Source of the DNA: Bacteroidia bacterium
Lineage (GTDB): Bacteria; Bacteroidota; Bacteroidia; Bacteroidales; UBA5342
DNA length: 6,518 nucleotides
Reading direction: 5' to 3'
Assembly: GCA_030433225.1 (NCBI GenBank)
Contig: JAUIMD010000119.1
Location: forward strand, 1 to 6,518
The notes beneath the pieces were generated by a model, which saw only the letters and a list, made by a program, of their open reading frames with translations, had not been told where the DNA came from and searched no databases. Numbering within the stretch: position 1 is the first letter of the stretch; each line of letters begins with the position of its first letter. Both the position numbers and the translations under genes were made by a program. Of the stretch, positions 1 to 5,691 are shown in pieces.

Positions 1-561
1 GGTGTAATGTGCAACGGCCTGGTAGCAGTAAGCGAGCAACGACGAAAAGCGCGCCACCAGCTCAATGGTTTGCCGTATGGTGTTGGAAACTGAAGTGTTA
101 TCCGGATCGGGATCGTAGGAGTACAAGGCCAGCAGGCTTCGTTGGATTTTGTTCATCACATTTTTGCTGGTGGAGCGTCGGATGATAATTTCTTCGAATC
201 CATCCGGTAGGTCAATATACGAATCCAACAGGTTTTTAAAGGATTCCAGTTCGCTGGCAGAGGGCAATTTTCCAAACAATAACAGAAACGTGACTTCTTC
301 GAAGCCCTGACGACTTTCGTTAACCAGTGCTCCAACAATTTGGTGAATATCGATGCCGCGGTATTTCAGGTTTCCCTGCACGGGAGTTACCCCGGTGCTG
401 CTTGTGGTAAATCCGGTAACCGAACTCACGCGGGTTAGTCCGGCCAGTACACCGCTTCCGTCCTTGTTGCGTAAGCCTCTTTTTACATCATATTGTTCAA
501 ATAATGCCCTGTTAATGGGGTAAGTTTGAGAAATGAGTTTTTCTAAGTCAGTGTAATTCAT
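1..561 (-). CDS. gltA: Citrate synthase, N-terminal 187 residues (gene runs off the left edge)
   Basis: The product condenses oxaloacetate and acetyl-CoA to citrate, the entry step of the TCA cycle, in the cytoplasm. The reading frame is open from an ATG at 561 to base 1, giving 187 residues of a protein that is usually about 430-450 long. Residues 27-44 (KRGLRNKDGSGVLAGLTR) and KYRGIDI at 67-72, followed by GFEEVTFLLLFGKLP at 86-100, are hallmark blocks of the citrate synthase large domain. The version looks like the Bacteroides/Clostridium-type citrate/2-methylcitrate synthase rather than the E. coli type. The catalytic His and Asp residues lie in the missing C-terminal half, so citrate versus 2-methylcitrate specificity cannot be judged. 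An in-frame TAA lies about 40 nt upstream, and the ATG is the only sensible start after it. The gene is separated by 150 bp from the acetyltransferase gene upstream and so probably has its own promoter. The start codon sits directly beside a long inverted repeat. Confidence 0.93.
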   Translation of the reverse strand, partial: MNYTDLEKLISQTYPINRALFEQYDVKRGLRNKDGSGVLAGLTRVSSVTGFTTSSTGVTPVQGNLKYRGIDIHQIVGALVNESRQGFEEVTFLLLFGKLPSASELESFKNLLDSYIDLPDGFEEIIIRRSTSKNVMNKIQRSLLALYSYDPDPDNTSVSNTIRQTIELVARFSSLLAYCYQAVAHYT

Positions 562-562
562 G

Positions 563-631
563 TTGTGGAAAATTAAGTTAGCCCGACAAAAAGTACTTTA
601 AGTTAAGCAATTTTACTTAATAATTCCACAA
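563..631 (-). promoter_or_regulatory. Long interrupted inverted repeat in the citrate synthase leader (operator or 5'-UTR hairpin)
   Basis: Left arm 563-578 contains TTGTGGAA then TTAAGT. Right arm 615-631 contains ACTTAA then TTCCACAA. The arms match over 8 bp plus 7 bp with only a 2x1 internal mismatch, around a 36-nt centre. A third TTAAGT copy at 598-603 forms a smaller dyad with 615-620. On the minus strand the TTCCACAA arm ends one base before the citrate synthase ATG. If transcribed, the stem would cover the ribosome-binding region; if not, it is a plausible repressor or activator dyad. No canonical TAnnTTTG box was found here; TACTTTTTG in the centre is one base too long. The symmetry is seen directly, and the regulatory role is inferred. 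Confidence 0.4.
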
Positions 632-711
632 TGAAAATAAAAGAATACAAACGGTGTGCAGGCAACGTTTCGGATGTGTTTGCCTCTTTTAATCTGCCTG
701 ATTTTCAGGTG

Positions 712-1173
712 TTATACCGGTTTTTCCCAGAAAAACATGTTTGGGGTGCAGGGAGCGAAGCCCAGTTTGGTATATAAATTCATGGCCTTTGGATTGTCTT
801 CGCGAACTTCGAGACTAACACGGCACATGTTATTGTTTTGGGCGAAGGCCGCTATGCCGTTTAATAAAAATTCGCCTACGCCCATTTGCCGGTAATTGGG
901 GTGTACAATAAAATCGTGAATGTTTATCAATTGTTTTGCCTTAAAGGTGGAGTAGCCAATAAAACAATTGGCAAGGCCAACAAAGGCACCGTTTTTACTC
1001 ACTAAAAATCCCTGGTAATTGCATTGCTTTTTAAGGCCGGGTATGAGAAGGGTAGGGTGCGAAGGTTCCATGGGTTTTCCGCCTCCCATAGGATCGAGCA
1101 TGTAATGGTTTAGTAACTGTAAAAGAGCCTCGCAATGCGTTTCATTTTCAAGGTTTATGGTAACAAGTTTCAT
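712..1173 (-). CDS. GNAT-family N-acetyltransferase
   Basis: The 153-residue protein is a single GNAT domain, expected to transfer an acetyl group from acetyl-CoA to an amine; the substrate cannot be told from sequence. The first part carries MLDPMGGG (25-32), which fits the acceptor-side loop of a subgroup of small GNATs. Strand beta-4 and motif A lie at about 82-107 (IHDFIVHPNYRQMGVG), with the pyrophosphate-binding R-Q-M-G-V-G at 95-100. Motif B is NPKAMNLYTKLGFA at 127-140, whose Tyr134 is in the position that often acts as general acid. No signal peptide or membrane segment is present, so it is cytoplasmic. The ATG at 1173 follows the stop of the NifA-like gene by 24 bp, so the two are probably cotranscribed and the enzyme may share that regulator's conditions. 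Downstream is a small dyad (697-709) without a U-tract, so no convincing terminator was found. Confidence 0.9.
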   Translation of the reverse strand: MKLVTINLENETHCEALLQLLNHYMLDPMGGGKPMEPSHPTLLIPGLKKQCNYQGFLVSKNGAFVGLANCFIGYSTFKAKQLINIHDFIVHPNYRQMGVGEFLLNGIAAFAQNNNMCRVSLEVREDNPKAMNLYTKLGFAPCTPNMFFWEKPV

Positions 1174-1197
1174 ACGATTTTTCCAACAAAGTAATGG

Positions 1198-2754
1198 TTA
1201 AAGTTTGTATCTCCAAACTTCAATTTTATACTTCTGTATGCGGGTGCCCAGCATACGCTCTGTAATTTTCAGCTCTTTTGCCGCTTTGGTAATGTTTCCT
1301 TTCTGGCTTACGAGGGCCTCAATAATCAGCTGGCGTTCAATTTTTTCCACTACATATTCCAGACCACCTTTTGAGCCCGTTTGCGATGAATCTGCCGTTT
1401 GAAGGGTAGGGGGCAGGTGGAAACTGTGAATTACATTGTCTTGCGAAAGAATGCAGGCACGTTCAATCAGGTTTTCCAATTCGCGAATGTTTCCAGGCCA
1501 CGAGTACACCATAAGCATGTTAATGGCCGAGGTGGTAATGCGCTTTATGGTAGTGCCGTTTCGGCGATTAAACTTTTCGATAAAGTGATCCACCAAAAGG
1601 GGAATGTCGTTTCTTCGATCGCGCAGGGTAGGGATAAACAGCGGAAATACATTAATGCGGTAAAATAAATCTTCCCGAAAATCCCCATCGTTTATGGCTT
1701 GCTCCAAATTACGGTTGGTGGCGCAAATCACGCGTACATCCACTTTAATGGTTTTTGTTCCACCCAGTCGTTCCAGTTCACGTTCCTGTAAAAAGCGCAG
1801 CAGTTTTACCTGGGTTGGCAGGGGCAGTTCCCCAATTTCATCTAAAAATATGGTACCGGTATGGGCCAGTTCAAACCGACCTTTTTTGCTTTCAGAAGCG
1901 CCTGTAAAAGCACCTTTTTCGTGCCCGAAAAGTTCACTTTCAATGAGGCTGTCAGGCAGGGCCGAACAGTTTACCTTTATAAAAGGCTTGTTTTTGCGTG
2001 GGCTGGCGGTATGTATGGCATCTGCAATAAGTTCCTTACCACACCCGCTTTCGCCCCGTATAAGCACGGTGGTGGAGGTTTTGGAAACCATATCAATCAG
2101 GCTGTAAACATCTTTCATTTTGCCCGAGTTGCCAATGATGTTGTCGGGCTTGAAATTGTTGTCCAGTTTTTGGTGCAGCGACTGGTTTTCCTGTTTTAAG
2201 CGGATGAGTTCTTCCATGCGGTCCTGCCTTCCCCGAACAGATTCGGCCATTAATGTGCCTAAAATGCCCAGTAACCTGAGGTCTTCGTTGGGTGAAATTT
2301 TGGGGTTGTATAACCGGGTTCCGCTTAAGGTTCCGGCTACTTTATTGTCTATGAGCAGGGGTACACAAATGAAGGTGAGTTCTTTTCCATCCACAATAAG
2401 CTGCTGCCGGGTTTTGTTTAAAAACAGGCGCGATTTGGATACTTCGGGTACCATTACCGACCGGCCGCTTTCAACTACCCGGCCAATGATTCCTTCGCCG
2501 ATTTTGTATTTCCCCCGCGATTTTTGCGTGTCGCTCAGGCCATACGCAGTTTCAATGTAAATTTCGGACGAATCTCTGTTCAGGATGGAGAGGAAAAGGC
2601 TTTCGAGGCGCAATCCTTTGGCCACAACCTGTAGTGCAGGGGGGAGTTCCTCAGTAACTTCTTTGCTCTTCATGAGCCGGGTACTTACCTCAAAAAGCAA
2701 ATCAATCTCCTCATCTCCGTAACACTTTCCGTTTGTTTTTGGGCAAACTATCAT
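1198..2754 (-). CDS. NifA-like sigma-54-dependent transcriptional activator (GAF, AAA+, Fis-type HTH)
   Basis: This 518-residue enhancer-binding protein would activate RNA polymerase carrying sigma-54 by ATP hydrolysis. An N-terminal GAF sensor spans about 30-172; its KYKIGEGIIGRVVESGRSVMVPEV stretch (82-105) resembles NifA GAF domains. A linker helix (175-198) leads to the AAA+ domain (about 205-440) with Walker A GESGCGKE (234-241), sigma-54-contacting GAFTGA (281-286), Walker B TIFLDE (301-306), sensor I CATNRNL (344-350) and PGNIREL (420-426), all intact. The C-terminal Fis-type HTH (486-507, ITKAAKELKITERMLG) ends like NifA. The inter-domain Cys cluster of oxygen-sensitive NifA proteins is absent: only Cys434 occurs after the AAA+ core. 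Cys4 and Cys11 (CPKTNGKC) precede the GAF domain. I chose the ATG at 2754 over an upstream TTG at 2820 because the extra 22 residues look non-native and a candidate promoter lies inside that extension. No nif genes are nearby, so a role in nitrogen fixation is not established. Confidence 0.92.
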   Translation of the reverse strand: MIVCPKTNGKCYGDEEIDLLFEVSTRLMKSKEVTEELPPALQVVAKGLRLESLFLSILNRDSSEIYIETAYGLSDTQKSRGKYKIGEGIIGRVVESGRSVMVPEVSKSRLFLNKTRQQLIVDGKELTFICVPLLIDNKVAGTLSGTRLYNPKISPNEDLRLLGILGTLMAESVRGRQDRMEELIRLKQENQSLHQKLDNNFKPDNIIGNSGKMKDVYSLIDMVSKTSTTVLIRGESGCGKELIADAIHTASPRKNKPFIKVNCSALPDSLIESELFGHEKGAFTGASESKKGRFELAHTGTIFLDEIGELPLPTQVKLLRFLQERELERLGGTKTIKVDVRVICATNRNLEQAINDGDFREDLFYRINVFPLFIPTLRDRRNDIPLLVDHFIEKFNRRNGTTIKRITTSAINMLMVYSWPGNIRELENLIERACILSQDNVIHSFHLPPTLQTADSSQTGSKGGLEYVVEKIERQLIIEALVSQKGNITKAAKELKITERMLGTRIQKYKIEVWRYKL

Positions 2755-2805
2755 CTTTTGTCTTATTGAGTGTAATTTCTTAAATCGAAAAACAATTTGT
2801 AATGG

Positions 2806-2813
2806 CAAAATTA
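2806..2813 (-). promoter_or_regulatory. Candidate Bacteroidota -7 box for the NifA-like gene
   Basis: On the minus strand the bases read TAATTTTG, an exact match to the Bacteroidota -7 consensus TAnnTTTG. It lies about 50 nt upstream of the ATG at 2754, which would give a leader of roughly 45 nt. No good -33 TTG is seen at the expected spacing. A short dyad (ATCTA 2822-2826, TAGAT 2835-2839) lies where the -33 region would be. The region is very AT-rich, so a chance match is possible. Confidence 0.3.
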
Positions 2814-2905
2814 AAAACAATATCTATTTTGATGTAGATGTGCTTTAATTAAATTCAAAAAGACAAACAATAAAGAATCAGTAAAAATAATTGAGTAAAA
2901 AGGGT

Positions 2906-2935
2906 AAAAAAAAGAGAGCTTACCTACAAGCTCTC
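2906..2935 (-). terminator. Rho-independent terminator of the lemA-TPM cassette
   Basis: On the minus strand a perfect 8-bp stem (GAGAGCTT 2914-2921 pairing with AAGCTCTC 2928-2935) with a 6-nt loop is followed immediately by eight T residues (2913-2906). It starts 28 nt after the stop codon of the TPM/YgcG-like gene and separates the cassette from the NifA-like gene. This is a textbook intrinsic terminator for transcription leftward. It supports treating the NifA-like gene as the start of a new transcription unit. Confidence 0.9.
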
Positions 2936-2962
2936 CTCCATTGTTATATCCTACTTTCTTTG

Positions 2963-3775
2963 TTACCAGCTTCCCCCGGCACCACCGCCGCCAAAGCCTC
3001 CACCGCCAAAGCCTCCAAATCCTCCTGAGCCTCCGGAAAAATTTCCAAAACTACCTGAGCGGGAACTGCCGCCCATCATGGTGCCCATTAAAAACCAGGG
3101 CAGGGCTGAACTGCCACCCATGGTATGGTGGCGGTGCGATCGGCTCAAAAACATCCGAATAAAAAAGATGAAAATGAAGATTACGATAATACCCCCTGCA
3201 GCACCGCCTTTTCGCTGGTGTTTTTTTGCATAATCGTTTGCGGTATATTCCCCTCGTGTAATATCCATTAATACGCTAATGGCGTTGTTAATGCCTTGTG
3301 CCATTTGCCCTTGTTTAAAGGCCGGAATCATTTCGTTGTTCACAATGTCATAGGCTATGGCATCGGGTACTACGCTTTCCAGGCCGTAGCCTACTGCAAT
3401 GTATGCCTCCCCCCGTTGCGAGGCTGTTTTGGGTTGTAATAAAATTAAAATGCCATTATCCTTTCCCTTTTGACCGATTCCCCAATCTTCGGCAAGGCGT
3501 TGCGCATAATCTGCTTTGTCGTAACCGTTTAACGACTCTACCGTAACCAGCACAATTTGGGTGGATGTTTCGCGCGCAAAGGAAGTTAATTCCTGTTCAA
3601 AATACGCAGCTTCCCTTGCTGACAGCATGTTGCCAAAGTCGTAAACTGTTTTTTCCTGTGCAGGTTTTGGCAGGATGTCCTGTGCCATTGTTCCACCCGA
3701 AAACAGGCAGAGTAACACTACTGCAAGGTGATAAAGGTGTGGCCGGATGTTATTTTCCAAAAGATATTTCATCAT
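2963..3775 (-). CDS. Secreted, membrane-anchored TPM-domain protein (YgcG type) with Gly-rich tail
   Basis: This 270-residue protein has a hydrophobic signal segment (about 13-30, ending TMAQ), an extracytoplasmic TPM domain (about 42-172, with DNGILILLQPK at 107-116 and AYIAVGYGLE at 124-133), one transmembrane helix (about 193-210), a basic/His patch SRSHRHH, and a glycine-rich tail (about 239-270) ending GGSW. This architecture is characteristic of YgcG/TPM_phosphatase proteins. Their role is not settled; the plant relative TLP18.3 acts in photosystem II repair and has been reported to have acid phosphatase activity, but no enzymatic role should be assumed here. An upstream TTG at 3778 is possible but the ATG at 3775 (or the next one, 3772) is preferred. 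The start overlaps the end of the preceding TPM gene by 26 nt, implying translational coupling, and a strong terminator follows the stop. LemA and TPM genes commonly travel together in Bacteroidota. Confidence 0.92.
   Translation of the reverse strand: MMKYLLENNIRPHLYHLAVVLLCLFSGGTMAQDILPKPAQEKTVYDFGNMLSAREAAYFEQELTSFARETSTQIVLVTVESLNGYDKADYAQRLAEDWGIGQKGKDNGILILLQPKTASQRGEAYIAVGYGLESVVPDAIAYDIVNNEMIPAFKQGQMAQGINNAISVLMDITRGEYTANDYAKKHQRKGGAAGGIIVIFIFIFFIRMFLSRSHRHHTMGGSSALPWFLMGTMMGGSSRSGSFGNFSGGSGGFGGFGGGGFGGGGAGGSW
2988..3017. repeat. Tandem 15-bp repeat in the Gly-rich tail of the YgcG-like gene
   Basis: Two exact, adjacent copies of CCGCCAAAGCCTCCA (2988-3002 and 3003-3017) lie in frame. 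Each encodes five residues of the GGFGG pattern. Less regular Gly-codon repeats continue to about 3060. Slippage here would add or remove five residues without a frameshift, so tail length may vary between strains. The repeat is directly visible; variability is inferred. Confidence 0.75.
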
Positions 3776-4187
3776 CAAGTTCGTTTACGTCATCAGTTTG
3801 GTAGGGGAAATAGGTTTTAAGTTTTTCGCCTGCCATTAAAATTCCTTTGGCCAACCCTTCGGCAAATGCCTGTTTTTTAAAATGTGCGATTACCTCATCG
3901 CGAACATTGTCCCAAAAAGTAGCCGGTACTTTTGCATTAATTCCGGCATCGCCTAAAATGGCAAACTGGTGATCATCCACCGAAATAAAAAACAGAACAC
4001 CGTTGCGCTGTTCGGTTTTATGCATTTTCAGTTGTTTAAAAATGTAGGCGGCCTCATCCAAAACGTCTGCCTTGCATGTTTTTTCTACGTGCACACGAAT
4101 TTCGCCGGAAGTGTTCAGTTCCGCCTCTTTTATGGCTGCAATAATTTGCGCCTGCTGGTCGTTGGTGAAAAACTGATCGGCTCTCAT
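3750..4187 (-). CDS. TPM-domain protein without signal peptide
   Basis: The 145-residue protein consists of little more than one TPM domain. Recognisable pieces are TSGEIRVHVE (26-35), the hydrophobic strand NGVLFFISVDDHQFAILGDAGIN (62-84), matching the equivalent block in the neighbouring YgcG-like protein, and a C-terminal helix through GLAKGILMAGEKLKTYFP. There is no signal peptide, lipobox or transmembrane segment, so it should stay in the cytoplasm unless exported by another route. The ATG shares one base with the lemA stop codon (TAATG), and its 3' end overlaps the next TPM gene by 26 nt, so all three are almost certainly one translationally coupled operon. The acidic C-terminus (DDVNELDDEISFGK) lies in the overlap region. 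The molecular function of this domain in bacteria is not established. Confidence 0.9.
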   Translation of the reverse strand: MRADQFFTNDQQAQIIAAIKEAELNTSGEIRVHVEKTCKADVLDEAAYIFKQLKMHKTEQRNGVLFFISVDDHQFAILGDAGINAKVPATFWDNVRDEVIAHFKKQAFAEGLAKGILMAGEKLKTYFPYQTDDVNELDDEISFGK

Positions 4188-4774
4188 TAGAATTCTACTT
4201 TAGGAGCTTTTTCCGCACCGGACTCGGCTGAGAAATAGGGTTTTTTATCAAATCCGAATGAGCCTGAATACAAGGCACGCGGAAATTGTTTTATGTAAGT
4301 GTTGTAGGAACGTGCCGTATCGTTAAACTTACGGCGTTCCACTGAAATACGGTTTTCGCTGCCTTCGATTTGAGCCTGTAGCTGCAAAAAGTTTTGGTTG
4401 GCTTTTAGGTCGGGATATTTTTCAACTACAACCATTAAGCGCGACAGGGCTGAGGATAAGCCACTTTGTGCCTCCTGAAATTGTTGCAGGCTGGCTTCGT
4501 TCAGGTTGTCGGCATTTATATTTACGGCAGTCGCTTTCGACCGGGCCTCGATAACGCCCTGTAATGTTTCCTGCTCGTGGGCTGCATATCCTTTAACGGT
4601 AGCCACTAAATTCGGAATTAAGTCGGCACGCCGTTGGTATACATTTTCCACCTGGGCCCACTGGGCGTCCACACTTTCCTGCATTTCTACCATTTTATTG
4701 TATCCACAACTGCTGAGCATTAAGGTAGCTACAACGGTAAGCACTGCTAATTTTAAGTTTTTCATTTTTTTCAT
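4187..4774 (-). CDS. lemA: LemA-family lipoprotein
   Basis: This 195-residue protein starts with a basic, hydrophobic signal peptide and a lipobox (LMLSSC) with Cys23 as the lipidated residue, so it is expected to be anchored in the inner or outer membrane facing the periplasm. The rest is the LemA four-helix domain: YNKMVEMQESVDAQWAQVENVYQRRADLIPNLVATVKGYAAHE (25-67) is the family signature, and the NRISVERRKFNDTARSYN block with QFPRAL is typical of the C-terminal helices. LemA proteins are widespread; their biochemical role is unclear. It heads a cassette with two TPM-domain genes, a pairing seen repeatedly in Bacteroidota, suggesting a shared envelope function. The ATG at 4774 is preferred; an in-frame ATG at 4765 also fits, and a TTG at 4780 is unlikely. 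A candidate -7 box lies 24 nt upstream. Confidence 0.95.
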   Translation of the reverse strand: MKKMKNLKLAVLTVVATLMLSSCGYNKMVEMQESVDAQWAQVENVYQRRADLIPNLVATVKGYAAHEQETLQGVIEARSKATAVNINADNLNEASLQQFQEAQSGLSSALSRLMVVVEKYPDLKANQNFLQLQAQIEGSENRISVERRKFNDTARSYNTYIKQFPRALYSGSFGFDKKPYFSAESGAEKAPKVEF

Positions 4775-4797
4775 TTCCAATTTTATGCGATTGATTA

Positions 4798-4805
4798 CAA
4801 AACTA
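4798..4805 (-). promoter_or_regulatory. Candidate Bacteroidota -7 box for the lemA-TPM cassette
   Basis: The minus strand reads TAGTTTTG, an exact TAnnTTTG match, 24 nt before the lemA ATG at 4774; transcription would begin near 4791 with a short leader. No clear TTG occurs about 19-21 nt further upstream, so the -33 element is weak. The box overlaps one arm of a dyad (AACTAA 4801-4806, TTAGTT 4819-4824) that could be an operator. It lies in the 98-bp gap after the TPR-like gene, where a separate promoter is expected. Confidence 0.45.
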
Positions 4806-4872
4806 ATGTTTTCGTTTGGTTAGTTGAAGACGAATAGGTGAATGGCGATATTTTATCGGTTAAAAAAGGTAC

Positions 4873-5664
4873 TTACTGCACTTTTTCTTTTTGGCTTTTT
4901 AAATAATTGTTTTCCTGCTTTTTAAGCGATTGGGGAAGTAACTCATTTTTTACCCAAAGGTAATGCGGTTCTATGCTCAGGATCTGACGGTAAATTCGTA
5001 CCGCATCGTTATACTGGTGGGCAGCATTGCAGGCTATGGCGTTGGAAGTTAAATACAATAAATAAAACCAATGTTTATCTTCTTTAATGGGGTATTGCAG
5101 CAATTTTTTCTCCAGGGTGGAAAAGTAATCCAGCCCTTTTTGCTGGTTTCCACCAAGTATGGATGGAAGGTAGAAGGTTTGATTGGCAACCAGGAAAAGT
5201 ACATCTTCATGGTTAGGAGACAGCTCCTGACATTTGTGCACGGCAGACAATACCGACGGCCCTTTAAAAAAGAACCGAAAGGGACTGATGATTAACTTAA
5301 ACCCCTGAAAGCTGGCATCTAAAGCCAGCACCCATCCCTGTTCAGGATAAATTTGTTCCAGCTCATGTAAATAATACGCGGCGGCATCTATTTCCTGCAG
5401 TGCCTTATCGTCGTTGTTTAAACCAAGGTAGTAGGCGGTAAGTGCGTATTGTGCCCTTACAATTTCTTCTAACAACTGCGGGGTGGGTTGTTTTGCATAG
5501 GTTTGTTTGGCACGGTCAAGCAAATGAACCCACTCCTCCATATTGCCGCTAATGTATAAGGTGTAAAACTTATCGTTAAAATCTGTCGCTGCACTTTTAT
5601 TAGTTATGAGGATGCAAGTCAAAAACGTAGCAACGAGTATGTGCATTTGTGTTAGCCTGAACAT
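4873..5664 (-). CDS. Exported TPR-like protein of unknown function
   Basis: I do not recognise this 263-residue protein as a named family. An N-terminal hydrophobic segment (about 8-22) followed by NKSAA predicts a Sec signal peptide cleaved near residue 26, with no lipobox Cys, so a periplasmic location is likely. The mature part is nearly all amphipathic helix: LLEEIVRAQYALTAYYLGLNNDDKALQEIDAA (64-95) and QYNDAVRIYRQILSIEPHY (218-236) have TPR-like spacing, and the latter ends in the typical Pro. The middle stretch FYLPSILGGNQQKGLDYFSTLEKKL (164-188) resembles a degenerate TPR pair. A Lys-rich tail ends the protein. The start is 27 bp after the photolyase stop, so it is probably cotranscribed with that gene, though no functional link is apparent. 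An in-frame ATG at 5646 is a less likely start because it would shorten the signal peptide. Confidence 0.85.
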   Translation of the reverse strand: MFRLTQMHILVATFLTCILITNKSAATDFNDKFYTLYISGNMEEWVHLLDRAKQTYAKQPTPQLLEEIVRAQYALTAYYLGLNNDDKALQEIDAAAYYLHELEQIYPEQGWVLALDASFQGFKLIISPFRFFFKGPSVLSAVHKCQELSPNHEDVLFLVANQTFYLPSILGGNQQKGLDYFSTLEKKLLQYPIKEDKHWFYLLYLTSNAIACNAAHQYNDAVRIYRQILSIEPHYLWVKNELLPQSLKKQENNYLKSQKEKVQ

Positions 5665-5691
5665 GGTGCTAATTTAAGAAATTGAAGTTTA

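Noticed and set aside
156..338. Minus-strand 60-codon frame inside citrate synthase
   Set aside because: It is an alternative frame within a clear coding region with no family signal.
697..709. Dyad CCTGA-TTT-TCAGG just after the acetyltransferase stop as a terminator
   Set aside because: The 5-bp stem is not followed by a U-tract on the minus strand; at most a weak or factor-assisted stop.
562..711. Sigma-54 promoter for citrate synthase driven by the nearby NifA-like protein
   Set aside because: GG and GC dinucleotides occur, but none with the required 10-bp spacing within a TGGCAC-N5-TTGC context.
1694..2199. Overlapping plus-strand reading frames of 137 and 112 codons
   Set aside because: They are antisense to the conserved AAA+ region of the NifA-like gene and carry no recognisable domain.
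2755..2820. TTG-initiated 22-residue N-terminal extension of the NifA-like protein
   Set aside because: The start codon is TTG, the extension has no family resemblance, and a candidate -7 box lies within it. The ATG at 2754 directly precedes recognisable sequence.
2843..2852. Palindrome TTTAATTAAA upstream of the NifA-like gene as an operator
   Set aside because: It is a short all-AT palindrome in a very AT-rich region and is expected by chance.
4846..4858. Hairpin CGATA-TTT-TATCG after the TPR-like gene as a terminator
   Set aside because: The stem is 5 bp and AT-rich, and no T-tract follows on the minus strand (the T-run lies before it).
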